In this document: positions 38,649 to 46,916 of the stretch, piece after piece
Layout: every line of letters begins with the position of its first letter
Position numbering within the stretch: position 1 is the stretch's first letter
NCBI GenBank assembly: GCA_024397995.1
Contig: CP073746.1
Coordinates: 2,477,501-2,541,500, forward strand
Direction: 5' to 3'
Origin: a bacterium SCSIO 12827
GTDB lineage: Bacteria; Pseudomonadota; Alphaproteobacteria; Rhodospirillales; Casp-alpha2
Length of the DNA stretch: 64,000 bases
Position numbers and translations under genes: made by a program
Notes under the pieces: model-generated
Database searches by the model: none
Told to the model about the DNA's origin: nothing
The model's input: the letters and a program-made list of their open reading frames with translations, nothing else

Positions 38649-39097
38649 TGTCCACCGTCCTTGGTGATGATTTTTTCCAGGGCCCTGCGAATGGCCACCG
38701 GGACCGGCGTCGGCCGGTCCGTCCGGCGGTCGACGAAGACGTGGACGAAATGGCCGGCAGCGGCGGCCGTGTCCTCGCCGTCCTTGAAGATGGCAATTTC
38801 GTAACGAACGCTGGAATTTCCCAACTTGCCGACCCGCAATCCCGCCGCCAGCTTTTCCGGAAAGGCCACGGGCTTGAAGAACCGGCAGGTCGTTTCAACC
38901 GCGAAGCCGACGACCGTGCCGTCATGGATATCCAGCCCGCCCACATCAATCAAATAGCTGTTCACCACCGTGTCGAAGTAGCTGTAATAGGTCACGTTGT
39001 TGACGTGGCCGTAGATGTCGTTGTCCATCCACCGGGTCTGGATCGGCAATACATGTGGATAGGCGGCGCGGGTTTCGGGGGTCTTTTCGTCGGCCAT
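38645..39097 (-). CDS. Acyl-CoA thioesterase, 4HBT hotdog family (first of tandem pair)
   Basis: The 150-residue product has the 4HBT motif LPIQTRWMDNDIYGHVNNVTYYSYFDTVV and the same following strand pattern as its downstream neighbour (ETTCRFFKPVAFPEKLAAGLRVGKLGNSSVRYEIAIF versus ETLCRFHRSLSYPETVHAGLRVGCLGNSSVTFLIGLF). The near-identical arrangement shows that the pair arose by tandem duplication. Its stop overlaps the start of the other copy. Confidence 0.87.
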   Translation of the reverse strand: MADEKTPETRAAYPHVLPIQTRWMDNDIYGHVNNVTYYSYFDTVVNSYLIDVGGLDIHDGTVVGFAVETTCRFFKPVAFPEKLAAGLRVGKLGNSSVRYEIAIFKDGEDTAAAAGHFVHVFVDRRTDRPTPVPVAIRRALEKIITKDGGQ

Positions 39098-39472
39098 GGC
39101 GGGCGGGTCTTTTCGTTGAGGCGGGAAGTTCGAGAATACGGACCGGAATTGATTAAGGGCCGCCGGTTTGCCCAGCGGCCCTTTAATTATTTTATATGCC
39201 TCACACCTGTCAAACTCGCCTGAATGACAAGGGAAGCGTAGCCAGCCGCCCTATACCCGTCAACTGCAAAGGGTTATTGACAACCGTGAATTTACCCCGG
39301 GAATTCGCGCCATCTATGCTGCCCCGACATAAAAATAACCGCCCTCGGGTTGGGAGGGCGGTCGCGAGTTTCAGGGAGGCATAGAAGTAAAAGGACACTT
39401 TCGCCTCGTGTCCTGCTTACAGGCTACCCTTGGGATGTTAAGTTTCCCCTAATCGAAAGCAGAGGATTTGCC
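39098..39472. other. 375-bp gene-poor spacer with two stem-loops
   Basis: No ORF here is convincing. The left part is AT-rich (TTTAATTATTTTATATG at about 39180) and would carry the promoter of the tandem thioesterase pair, which is transcribed leftward. The right part carries two stem-loops (39338-39362 and 39392-39414), listed separately. Confidence 0.6.
39331..39414 (-). terminator. Two tandem terminator-like stem-loops (minus strand)
   Basis: The first hairpin pairs ACCGCCCTC (39338-39346) with GAGGGCGGT (39354-39362), a 9-bp stem. On the minus strand its 3' side runs into TTATTTTT (39337-39331). The second pairs AGGACAC (39392-39398) with GTGTCCT (39408-39414), and on the minus strand it is followed by TTTTAC. 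Both therefore look like terminators only when read leftward. No leftward gene ends just before them; the nearest is the DUF1192 gene, 315 bp away. Confidence 0.55.
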
Positions 39473-39739
39473 ATGTCGCCTGCCGCCGCCTGGGCCGTGA
39501 TCGTGATCGGCTTCGTTCTGCCGCTGATTCACGTCGCCCTGTCAAAAGCCATTTCCCCGGCCAAACCGGCCGAGGACGGCGCCGCCTGCCCGTTCAGCCC
39601 GCGCATGGGTTGGCTGGTCATCGTGCTGTTCCTGGGGCCTGTCGGCTGGCTGATGTTCATGGCGTCTCGGCGCAAAAGGCGCGCGATGACGGCTGCCCGC
39701 GCGGCGGCGGCACCAGGGCCGCAGGAACCTATGACTTGA
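39473..39739 (+). CDS. Small two-helix membrane protein
   Basis: The 88-residue product has two hydrophobic segments (about 5-25: AWAVIVIGFVLPLIHVAL; about 45-64: MGWLVIVLFLGPVGWLMFM), a short loop and a basic C-terminus (ASRRKRRAMT). The helix pair resembles the N-terminal two-helix domain of phospholipase-D-like/cardiolipin synthase proteins (PLDc_N), which also ends in positively charged residues. That is a suggestion only. Its last 11 bases overlap the convergent DUF1192 gene. Confidence 0.65.
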   Translation: MSPAAAWAVIVIGFVLPLIHVALSKAISPAKPAEDGAACPFSPRMGWLVIVLFLGPVGWLMFMASRRKRRAMTAARAAAAPGPQEPMT

Positions 39740-39917
39740 AAAAGCTGTCGGCGCTTTGGCGCGCGGCTTCCTTGGCCTTGATGGTCTCGCGCACACGCGT
39801 GATTTCAGTCTCCAGATCGCCGATATAGTCGTTCAGCGCCTCGATCGACATCACCTCGAGGTTCTTCAACTCCGGCTTTTTCTTCTGCGGTTCCAGGTCG
39901 TCCACGTCCATGGCCAT
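39729..39917 (-). CDS. DUF1192-family small protein
   Basis: The 62-residue product (MAMDVDDLEPQKKK ... IEALNDYIGDLETEITRVRETIKAKEAARQSADSFFKS) fits the DUF1192 family of short helical alphaproteobacterial proteins. A conserved segment EALNDYIGDLETEI is followed by a charged coiled coil. Its function is unknown. The frame stays open further upstream, but only the segment from the ATG at 39917 belongs to the family; the divergent oxidoreductase gene starts 85 bp away. Confidence 0.8.
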   Translation of the reverse strand: MAMDVDDLEPQKKKPELKNLEVMSIEALNDYIGDLETEITRVRETIKAKEAARQSADSFFKS

Positions 39918-40001
39918 GGTGTCATCCCCTCTTGCGCTGTGGGGCCTCAATCTACTAGGTGAAGGGGCCATTGGAAAACCCACTAGCGAACGGATTGCCT
40001 C

Positions 40002-41003
40002 ATGTCCCTGCCCACGGAAATGACCTGCGTCGAAATCGCCGAGCCCGGCGGCCCGGAACAATTGCGCATCACGACCCGCCCCGTGCCGGTCCCTGCCAAG
40101 GGCGAGGTCCTGATCAAGATCGCGGCCGCCGGCGTCAATCGCCCCGACGTGGTGCAGCGCCTGGGCCATTACGCCCCACCCGAAGGCGTGACGGACATTC
40201 CGGGGCTGGAGGTTTCGGGCACCGTGGCCGCCTTGGGCGACGGTGTCGAAGGCTGGGCCGTGGGCGACGCCCTTTGTGCCCTGGTCGCGGGCGGCGGTTA
40301 CGGCGAATACGTCACGGCCCCCACCGAACAATGCCTGCCGGTGCCGAAGGGCCTGTCCATGGTCGAGGCGGCGGCGCTGCCGGAAACCTTCTTCACCGTG
40401 TGGACCAATCTGTATGAACGCGGCGACTTGAAACCGGGCGAGGCCCTGATGATCCACGGCGGCACGTCGGGCATCGGCACCACGGCGATCCAGGTCGCGA
40501 ACCGCCTGGGTGCGAAGGTCATCGCCACGGCAGGAAGCGGCGAAAAATGCCAGGCCTGCCTTGATCTCGGCGCCGAGCGCGCCGTCAACTACCGGGAAGA
40601 GGACTTCGTCGCGGCCGCCAAGGACTTCACCGGCGGCAAGGGCGTCGACGTGATCCTCGACATGGTCGGCGGCGATTACATCGAAAAGAACCTGAAATCC
40701 CTGAACCGGGACGGCCGCCTGGTCAATATCGCGTTCATGAAGGGGTCCAAGGCCGAAATCAATTTCATGCCGCTGATGCTGAAGCGTCTGACCATCACCG
40801 GATCGACCCTGCGGGCCCAGTCGGTCGCCCGAAAAGGCGTGATCGCAAAGGCCGTGCGCGAGAACGTCTGGCCCTTGATCGAGAAGGGTGAGGTCAAGCC
40901 TGTGATTTACAAGACTTTTTCCCTAAATCAGGCGCGCGAAGCCCATGAATTGATGGAATCCAACCAGCATATCGGGAAAATCGTGTTTCAGGTTGCGGAA
41001 TAG
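40002..41003 (+). CDS. NAD(P)H quinone oxidoreductase-like, zinc-independent MDR family
   Basis: The 333-residue protein belongs to the quinone oxidoreductase (Qor/PIG3) branch of the medium-chain dehydrogenases. The N-terminal catalytic domain has VNRPDVVQRLGHYAPPEG and VSGTVAALGDGVEGWAVGD, but lacks the zinc-ligand cysteines. The Rossmann core is LMIHGGTSGIGTTAIQVANRLGAKVIATAG. It begins 84 bp after the DUF1192 gene in the opposite direction and is followed by trcR. It may reduce quinones or other reactive carbonyls. Confidence 0.87.
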   Translation: MSLPTEMTCVEIAEPGGPEQLRITTRPVPVPAKGEVLIKIAAAGVNRPDVVQRLGHYAPPEGVTDIPGLEVSGTVAALGDGVEGWAVGDALCALVAGGGYGEYVTAPTEQCLPVPKGLSMVEAAALPETFFTVWTNLYERGDLKPGEALMIHGGTSGIGTTAIQVANRLGAKVIATAGSGEKCQACLDLGAERAVNYREEDFVAAAKDFTGGKGVDVILDMVGGDYIEKNLKSLNRDGRLVNIAFMKGSKAEINFMPLMLKRLTITGSTLRAQSVARKGVIAKAVRENVWPLIEKGEVKPVIYKTFSLNQAREAHELMESNQHIGKIVFQVAE

Positions 41004-41025
41004 ACCCCAAAATCAATCTGATCCT

Positions 41026-41055
41026 TTGACCCGAGGCCCCTTGTGCCTATATAAC
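41026..41055 (+). promoter_or_regulatory. Predicted promoter for trcR
   Basis: TTGACC at 41026-41031 is followed, after a 16-18-bp spacer, by TATATA/TATAAC at 41048-41055. Transcription would start at about 41062, some 85 bp before the trcR start codon. The position just behind the oxidoreductase stop fits a gene with its own promoter. Confidence 0.45.
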
Positions 41056-41145
41056 GTCGCAAGTTCCGGTGCGTCCCCGTACGCGCGGGGGCGTGCTGGT
41101 CGATTAAGACAATCCCGAAATCCAACACCGAATGGGAAGGTAATT

Positions 41146-41826
41146 ATGGCGCGTCCGTTGATGCCGAAGGCCACAGCCGTCTGGCTTGTGGAGAACACGG
41201 CCCTCACCTTCAGGCAGATCGCCGAATTCTGCGGCCTGCATGAACTGGAAGTTCAGGCCATCGCCGACGACGAAGTCGCCATCGGAATGCAGGGGCTCGA
41301 CCCCGTGCAGGCCGGTGAACTGACCCAGGAGGAACTGGAGCGCTGCGAAGGCGACGCCACGGCCAGCCTGAAAGCCGCCAAGCCGTCCCTGCCTCTGCCG
41401 AAGAAAACCAAGGGTGCGCGTTACACCCCCGTGGCCAAGCGCCAGGACCGGCCCGACGCCATCGCCTGGCTGGTGAAGAACTATCCGGAAATGTCCGACG
41501 GCCAGATTTCCAAACTGATCGGCACGACTAAGCCGACCATCATGTCCGTGCGCGACCGTTCGCACTGGAACACCTCGAACATCAAGCCGCAGAACCCGGT
41601 GGGTCTGGGCTTGTGTACGGCCGACGATCTGGAAAAGGTCATTGCCGTTGCCCGTGCGCGGGCCGGTACCGTCCACGGCCCGGCCGCCCAGGCGTCCGGC
41701 GTCCAAGGCATGGAACCGGCGGCACCACCGGCCCCGGCCGAACCCGCCCCGGCACCCGAGCCCAGCGCGGAATCCGTCTGGCCGACCAAGGAAAGTGCAC
41801 CGGCCACCGAGGGTGCCCAGGACTGA
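41146..41826 (+). CDS. trcR: Cell-cycle transcriptional regulator TrcR (DUF1013)
   Basis: The 226-residue product has the DUF1013/TrcR pattern: MARPLMPKATAVWLVENTALTFRQIAEFCGLHELEVQAI for the first helix-turn-helix region, then KRQDRPDAIAWLVKNYPEMSDGQISKLIGTTKPTI for a second HTH-like half, with a Pro/Ala-rich tail from about 190. Proteins of this family are restricted to alphaproteobacteria and have been linked to cell-cycle-dependent gene expression. GGGAAGG lies five bases before the ATG. Confidence 0.85.
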   Translation: MARPLMPKATAVWLVENTALTFRQIAEFCGLHELEVQAIADDEVAIGMQGLDPVQAGELTQEELERCEGDATASLKAAKPSLPLPKKTKGARYTPVAKRQDRPDAIAWLVKNYPEMSDGQISKLIGTTKPTIMSVRDRSHWNTSNIKPQNPVGLGLCTADDLEKVIAVARARAGTVHGPAAQASGVQGMEPAAPPAPAEPAPAPEPSAESVWPTKESAPATEGAQD

Positions 41827-41844
41827 TTCTGCACCGGCGTTCTG

Positions 41845-42630
41845 TCACCGTCCCTTGAAGACGGCGGCACGTTTTTCGGCAAAGGCCTGCTCGGCCTCGC
41901 GGTGATCCTCGGAAAACCACAAGTCTTCCAGAAGCGCCTCTCCGGCCGCCCGGCTCTCGCCGCGCGCGGCCGCGCGCAGTGCGCGTTTCGTCGCCGATAC
42001 CGCCAGGGGCGCCGCTGGCATGCCGGCAAGAAAACCCACGGCATGATCCACAACGTCTTCGTCCGCAGCCACTGCGTCTACCAGGCCCTGATCCAGGGCT
42101 TCCACGGCGGACAACTGCTCGCAGCTCAACAACATCCGCATGGCGCGGGCGTATCCCACCACATGCATCAACCGTTCGGCACCGTTCCATCCGGGAATGA
42201 TGCCGAGCCGCGCCTGCGGCAGCCCGATCTTCGCATCCCCGGCCATGAACCGCAGATCGCAAGCCAAGGCCATTTCCGCACCACCGCCCAGAGCATAGCC
42301 ATTGATGGCCGCAATGACCGGCAGGGGATGAGCCTCGAACGCGTCGAGCAGGCCGCGAACGACGCCGAAAGTCTCGGCCAGTTCCTCGGGCGAGGAAATC
42401 GCGCGGTAGGCCTTCAAGTCGCCGCCGCTGCAGAAGAAACGATCACCGGCGCCGGTCACGACGATGCCGCGAAGGTCCGTCCTGCCGGCCGTGCCGTCCA
42501 GGGCATCACGCATGGCCTGCGCGGTGTCGCGGGAAATCGAATTCCCGGCCTGCTCACGGTCGATGGTGAGGATCAGGACGCCGGCGCGCTCCGCCGTGCG
42601 AACCAACGGCTTAATCACGCTGGACGACAT
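41845..42630 (-). CDS. Crotonase-fold enoyl-CoA hydratase/isomerase-like enzyme
   Basis: The 261-residue product starts at the ATG at 42630; a GTG at 42618 is possible. It has the crotonase oxyanion loops SFGVV-type and YALGGGAEMALACDLRFMA, with the first catalytic Glu in GGGAEM. At the second catalytic position the family has PE, but here the sequence is LPQARLGIIPG, so the second Glu appears to be Gln. Activity may therefore differ from classical hydration. It is the last gene of the CoA-transferase operon and overlaps the VOC gene by 20 bp. Confidence 0.8.
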   Translation of the reverse strand: MSSSVIKPLVRTAERAGVLILTIDREQAGNSISRDTAQAMRDALDGTAGRTDLRGIVVTGAGDRFFCSGGDLKAYRAISSPEELAETFGVVRGLLDAFEAHPLPVIAAINGYALGGGAEMALACDLRFMAGDAKIGLPQARLGIIPGWNGAERLMHVVGYARAMRMLLSCEQLSAVEALDQGLVDAVAADEDVVDHAVGFLAGMPAAPLAVSATKRALRAAARGESRAAGEALLEDLWFSEDHREAEQAFAEKRAAVFKGR

Positions 42631-43543
42631 GGAGCAGCAGTCCGCCAAGGCTTTTGGGATGGATGAACCCGATCAGCGCCCGCCGCGACCCCGGCCGCCC
42701 CACGGTATCAATCATGGTGCATCCGGCGTCACCAAGCGCGGCCAGCGTCGCGTTGATGTCCGGCGACTTCAGGGCGACATGATGCAGCCCCTGGCCACGA
42801 GTGTCGATGTACTTCGTAATCGCCCCCTGGTCCTGCCGGGTCGTGCCGGAAGCCCCGTGGGCGATCTCCGCCCCGTGGGACGGATCGAAATTCTGCAGGA
42901 ACTCCAGTTCGCAATCACCGGCCGTCAGAAAGGCAACACGCAGGCCGCCGACGGGCCGGGGCGGGCGGCTGTGATAGACGACGCCGTATTTGTCCGAGGT
43001 GAAGCTTTCGACCGTCGTCACCACTTCCATGTCCGTCTGCTGGCTTTCAATGGGCAGGCCAAGCGTATCGGTGAAGACCGAGATGGCCTTTTGGTTGTCG
43101 GAACTGGCGACACCCAAATGATCGATGCGCTCGATCCGGGCAGATGCCGACCGGTCGATGGTCAGCGGATCGACCAGACAGGTCCGCACCCCGACGGTGG
43201 CGTCCGGGTCCAGTTCCACATGGCGCCCCCCGGCCAGACCCGGCCGGCCCGCGTCGCGCGCGGAAACCCCCGCCGCCGCCAACCGCGCGGTGGTTGCATC
43301 CACGTCATCGACGGACAGGCCGATGTGATGCACCCCCGTGCGGTCCGTTTCGTGCACGAAGGGGTCGCCCGGCTCGAACAGGGCCAGGGCCGCATCGCCG
43401 ACGGCGAACACCGGCACCGCGTCCCCCCCGCCCCGGGCACAATCGGTCCGCGCCAGCCCGAGCGTGCCGCCCAGAACCTCGCAGGCCGCCGGCACATCGC
43501 GGGAGACCAAAGCGACGTAGGAAAGTTTGGGTGATGATGTCAT
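42611..43543 (-). CDS. VOC-superfamily protein, two-domain (hydroxyphenylpyruvate-dioxygenase or epimerase type)
   Basis: The 310-residue protein has two vicinal-oxygen-chelate halves, each with the betaalphabetabetabeta pattern. Metal-ligand candidates are His in HHIGLSVDD, IDHLGVASSD and HHVALKSPD, with Glu in LEFLQNF. It could be a methylmalonyl-CoA-epimerase-like, dioxygenase-like or glyoxalase-like enzyme. The gene overlaps the CoA-transferase gene by 4 bp (ATGA), so it belongs to that catabolic operon. Confidence 0.72.
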   Translation of the reverse strand: MTSSPKLSYVALVSRDVPAACEVLGGTLGLARTDCARGGGDAVPVFAVGDAALALFEPGDPFVHETDRTGVHHIGLSVDDVDATTARLAAAGVSARDAGRPGLAGGRHVELDPDATVGVRTCLVDPLTIDRSASARIERIDHLGVASSDNQKAISVFTDTLGLPIESQQTDMEVVTTVESFTSDKYGVVYHSRPPRPVGGLRVAFLTAGDCELEFLQNFDPSHGAEIAHGASGTTRQDQGAITKYIDTRGQGLHHVALKSPDINATLAALGDAGCTMIDTVGRPGSRRALIGFIHPKSLGGLLLHVVQRD

Positions 43544-44751
43544 GTCATCCTCGCTGTGCTGTTCTCGATTGATCCGTCATCAATGAGTTGTTGGATGCGG
43601 TCGGGAGAGATCCCCCAATCCGCAAGAACCGGTTCGCTGTGTTCGCCCAGGGCCGGCGGCGCGAAACGCACGGTTTTCGGCCCGACCTCCCCCCGGCGCA
43701 ACGGGTTGGACAGCAGGTTCAGGTCCCCAATGACAGGATGGCTGATGGTTTCCACCATCCCTGCATGCGCCACCTGGGGGTCGTTGAACATCTGCCCCAG
43801 GTCGTAGACGGGCCCGGCGGGAATGCCGGCCTCCATCAGTTCATGGGACCATTCGATGGCGGTCTTGGACGCCAACTTCTCGTTCAACAGGTCACGCAAG
43901 CGGACCCTATTTCGGTCGCGCCCCGTATTGTCGGCAAAGTCGGGATCGTCCACCAATTCAGAAAGCCCCAAGGTGTCGCAGAGCTTTTTCCACTGGGTCT
44001 GGTTGGCGGCGGCGATGTTGACGAGTGCATCCGAGGCCTGAAAGGCGCCGTAAGGGTAGATCACCGGATGTTCGTTGCCCATGCGGCCGGGAATGTCCCC
44101 CAGGCTCAGGTATCGCTGGCCCTGGACGCAGAGCATGCCGACGACGGAGGCCAGCAGCGAGGTATCGACCTTTTGCCCCTGACCTGTCGCCGTGCGCTGG
44201 TGAATGGCGGCGGTGATGCCGGTCGACAGCCACATGCCCGACACAAGGTCGGCCAAGGGTACACCCAGGCGCGTCGGCGCGCCGTCGGGTTCGCCGGAAA
44301 TACTCATCATGCCCGACATGCCCTGGGCGATCTGATCGAACCCGGGCCAAGTGCCGTAAGGCCCGTCGGAACCGAACCCCGTGATGGTGGCGTGGATCAA
44401 GCGCGGATTGGCGTCTTTCAGGCTGTCGTAATCCAACCCCAGCTTTTCGATGGTTCCCGGCTTGAAATTCTCGACCAGGACATCGGCCTCGCGGGCAAGG
44501 TCACGCAACACCGCCTGGCCGCCGTCACTGCGGAAATCCACGGCCAGGGATCGTTTGTTCCGGTTCACGGACAGGAAGAAACAGCCGATGCCGTGATCGA
44601 ACGGCCCCCAGGCGCGGCACATGTCGCCCTCGCCCGTCGGCTCCGCCTTCAGCACGTCGGCCCCCAGATCCCCCAGGATCATCGTGCAGAACGGCCCGGA
44701 CAGGGCCCGCGTCAGGTCGAGCACGCGGATTCCGTCCAAAGGTAGCGCCAT
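43540..44751 (-). CDS. CaiB/BaiF-family (class III) CoA-transferase
   Basis: The 403-residue product has the family start GIRVLDLTRALSGPFCTMILGDLGADVLKAE and the segment VNRNKRSLAVDFRS. The active-site Asp is expected in PTRLGVPLADLVSGMW (about residue 170). These enzymes move CoA from one acyl group to another, e.g. succinyl- or acetyl-CoA to a carboxylic acid. It opens the minus-strand operon with the VOC and crotonase genes. The acid is unknown. Confidence 0.88.
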   Translation of the reverse strand: MALPLDGIRVLDLTRALSGPFCTMILGDLGADVLKAEPTGEGDMCRAWGPFDHGIGCFFLSVNRNKRSLAVDFRSDGGQAVLRDLAREADVLVENFKPGTIEKLGLDYDSLKDANPRLIHATITGFGSDGPYGTWPGFDQIAQGMSGMMSISGEPDGAPTRLGVPLADLVSGMWLSTGITAAIHQRTATGQGQKVDTSLLASVVGMLCVQGQRYLSLGDIPGRMGNEHPVIYPYGAFQASDALVNIAAANQTQWKKLCDTLGLSELVDDPDFADNTGRDRNRVRLRDLLNEKLASKTAIEWSHELMEAGIPAGPVYDLGQMFNDPQVAHAGMVETISHPVIGDLNLLSNPLRRGEVGPKTVRFAPPALGEHSEPVLADWGISPDRIQQLIDDGSIENSTARMT

Positions 44752-44813
44752 TCCGTCCTCCCATGATTATTGCCGCCCGCGTCTTTCGCGACAGGCTGAC
44801 CGGGAATCTAGTA

Positions 44814-44824
44814 TTGTTAGACAA
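44814..44824. promoter_or_regulatory. GntR/FCD operator TTGTTAGACAA
   Basis: A perfect palindrome, TTGT-TAG-ACAA, lies in the 137-bp divergent spacer. It matches the TNGTNNNACNA consensus of FadR-subfamily (FCD) GntR regulators exactly. A similar, weaker TTAGTCAATT follows. It would let the neighbouring regulator control both itself and the CoA-transferase operon. Confidence 0.7.
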
Positions 44825-44888
44825 TTAGTCAATTAGAAAATATATAATGCTTTCATAACCCTCGGCGGCGACCTATCAAGAGAACGAC

Positions 44889-45584
44889 ATGAGCAACACA
44901 TCTGGCCCCACCGACTTTCCCCGCCCGGACCTGTTGCCGGAGCGGCTTGCCGAATGGATTTCAGGTGAAATCGTGGCCGGACGCTTTCCGCCCGGCGAAC
45001 GTCTCGTGGAACATGCCCTGTCGAAACGCTGCAACGTCAGCCGGGTCCCGCTGCGCGAAGCCCTGCGCATCGTGGCGGCCCGGGGACTGCTGATACTGGA
45101 ACCCCATCGGGGGGCCGTCATCACGCCCCTGTCGGAAAGCGAATTGCGCGAACTGTTCGACCTGCGCATGGCGATCGAGGGCTTTGCCGCCGCTTCGGCG
45201 GCAAGGCAGCAACCGGCGGCGGCATTCGCCGATCTGCGCAAGATGAACGCGGATCTGGACGAATTAATCCAGGCCAAGGATTACGAGAGCTATTACGCCC
45301 TGGCGGCGGAATTTCACGATGGCCTGGTCGCCGCGGCGCAAAACGGCCTATTGGTGGAAACCTACAACCGGGTAAAGATCCGTTTCCGGCGTTATCAGGC
45401 CGTGCTTGCCAACATCCCCCACCTGCCGCCCCGGTCCGTCGCCGAACACACACGGATACTGGCGGCCATGGAAGCCGGCGACGCGGACGGCGCCCGCACC
45501 CTGGTCGAGGCGCACATCCGGGATCTGGTCGACGCCTATGGCCAATCGGATGCAGGACGCCGGTTCTTCAATCAGGCGTCCTGA
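44889..45584 (+). CDS. GntR-family transcriptional regulator with FCD domain
   Basis: The 231-residue product has an N-terminal winged helix with the GntR pattern FPPGERLVEHALSKRCNVSRVPLREALRIVAARGLLILEPHRGAVI (about 35-80) and a C-terminal all-helical FCD domain with LFDLRMAIEGFAAASAAR and metal-ligand-like SVAEHTRILAAMEAGD. It is divergent from the CoA-transferase operon, and an exact FCD-type operator lies between them. It is probably the ligand-responsive repressor of that operon. Confidence 0.9.
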   Translation: MSNTSGPTDFPRPDLLPERLAEWISGEIVAGRFPPGERLVEHALSKRCNVSRVPLREALRIVAARGLLILEPHRGAVITPLSESELRELFDLRMAIEGFAAASAARQQPAAAFADLRKMNADLDELIQAKDYESYYALAAEFHDGLVAAAQNGLLVETYNRVKIRFRRYQAVLANIPHLPPRSVAEHTRILAAMEAGDADGARTLVEAHIRDLVDAYGQSDAGRRFFNQAS

Positions 45585-45596
45585 CCGACCCGGCGG

Positions 45597-46877
45597 TTAT
45601 TTTTGGGCTTCGGCCAGTTTGTTCAGGCAGGCCAGCTCGACACAGGCGCAGACCACTTCCATGGCCTGAACCACTTCCTCCAAAGGCGGCAGGGTCGGCG
45701 CCAGGCGGATGTTGCGGTCGTTGGGATCCTTGCCGTAGGGGAAGCACGACCCCGCAGGCGTCAGCTTGACCCCGGCCTCGCCGGCCAGGCGAATGACCTC
45801 CTTGGCGCAGCCGTCGAGCACGTCCAGGCTGACGAAATAGCCACCCTTGGGTCGGGTCCAGGTCGCGATGCCCTTGCCTACCAGATGCTTGCTCAGCGCA
45901 TCCTCCACGGCCTTGAATTTGGGCGCGCAGAGTTTCGCATGGCCGTCCATATGGGCCAGGATGCCGTCCATGTCCTTGAAGAACTTGACCTGACGCAACT
46001 GGGTGATCTTGTCCGGGCCGATGGTCTCGAAGAACAGATGGTCGAGGGCGTCCTTAACGTTGGCCTTGGAGCCCGCGAACACGGCGATACCCGCCCCCGC
46101 GTATGTGATCTTGGAGGTCGAGCCGAAGATGAACGGCCGGTCCGGGCAGCCCGCTTTTTCACAAGCCGTCAGGATGTCGGCGACCGTGTCCAGGCCCTGG
46201 CCCAGATGGTGCACTGCATAGGCATTGTCCCACAGGATACGGAAATCGGGCGCCGCCGCTTTCATCTTGGCCAGGCGCTCGACGACGGCGTCCGAATAGG
46301 TCGCCCCCGTCGGGTTGGAATACTTGGGCACGCACCAGATCGCCTTGACCTTGGGATCCTTGACCAATTTTTCGACCGCGTCCATATCCGGCCCGTCGTC
46401 CTTCATGTCGACGGAGACCATGTCCAGGCCCAGTTCCTCGCAGATCGCGAAATGCCGGTCGTAGCCTGGCACGGGGCAGATCACGGTCGCCCCTTCGTCC
46501 CGCCACGGCCCCTTCCCGCCGACAACGCCGAAGGTCATGGCCCGGGCGAGGACGCCGTACATCATCTGCAGGGACGAATTGCCGCCGATCACGACCTGAT
46601 CCGCAGGCACGCCCAGGTAGTCACCGAACAGCTTGCGACAGGCAGGGGTGCCAGCAAGGCCCCCGTAATTGCGCAGGTCCGTGCCATCGTCGTCGCGCAC
46701 GTCCTCCGCCGTCACGTTGGTCAGAAGCGCATCGGACAAATCCAACTGCGCCGCCGACGGCTTGCCGCGGGTCATGTCCAGGGCCAGATTACGGCCCCGG
46801 ATATCGTCGTAGTGCCCCTTGGCCCGATCATGGGATTGGGCAAGGACGTCACCGCCCGCCTGTGTCAGGTCCGTCAT
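45597..46877 (-). CDS. Aminotransferase class I, MocR-like/AspAT-Ib type
   Basis: The 426-residue product, starting at the ATG at 46877, belongs to the fold-type I aminotransferases of the PF12897-like group (C. glutamicum-type aspartate aminotransferases). Landmarks are RNLALDMTRGKP near the N-terminus, VIGGNSSLQMM, CVPKYSNPTGATYSD, WDNAYAVHHLG, and the PLP lysine in FGSTSKITYAG. It is convergent with the GntR regulator gene and lies 39 bp downstream of the aldehyde dehydrogenase. The amino donor is unknown; aspartate or alanine is likely. Confidence 0.85.
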   Translation of the reverse strand: MTDLTQAGGDVLAQSHDRAKGHYDDIRGRNLALDMTRGKPSAAQLDLSDALLTNVTAEDVRDDDGTDLRNYGGLAGTPACRKLFGDYLGVPADQVVIGGNSSLQMMYGVLARAMTFGVVGGKGPWRDEGATVICPVPGYDRHFAICEELGLDMVSVDMKDDGPDMDAVEKLVKDPKVKAIWCVPKYSNPTGATYSDAVVERLAKMKAAAPDFRILWDNAYAVHHLGQGLDTVADILTACEKAGCPDRPFIFGSTSKITYAGAGIAVFAGSKANVKDALDHLFFETIGPDKITQLRQVKFFKDMDGILAHMDGHAKLCAPKFKAVEDALSKHLVGKGIATWTRPKGGYFVSLDVLDGCAKEVIRLAGEAGVKLTPAGSCFPYGKDPNDRNIRLAPTLPPLEEVVQAMEVVCACVELACLNKLAEAQK

Positions 46878-46916
46878 GGGTCTCTCCGTGCTCCGTCGCA
46901 AGGGGTCCAGGCGGGC

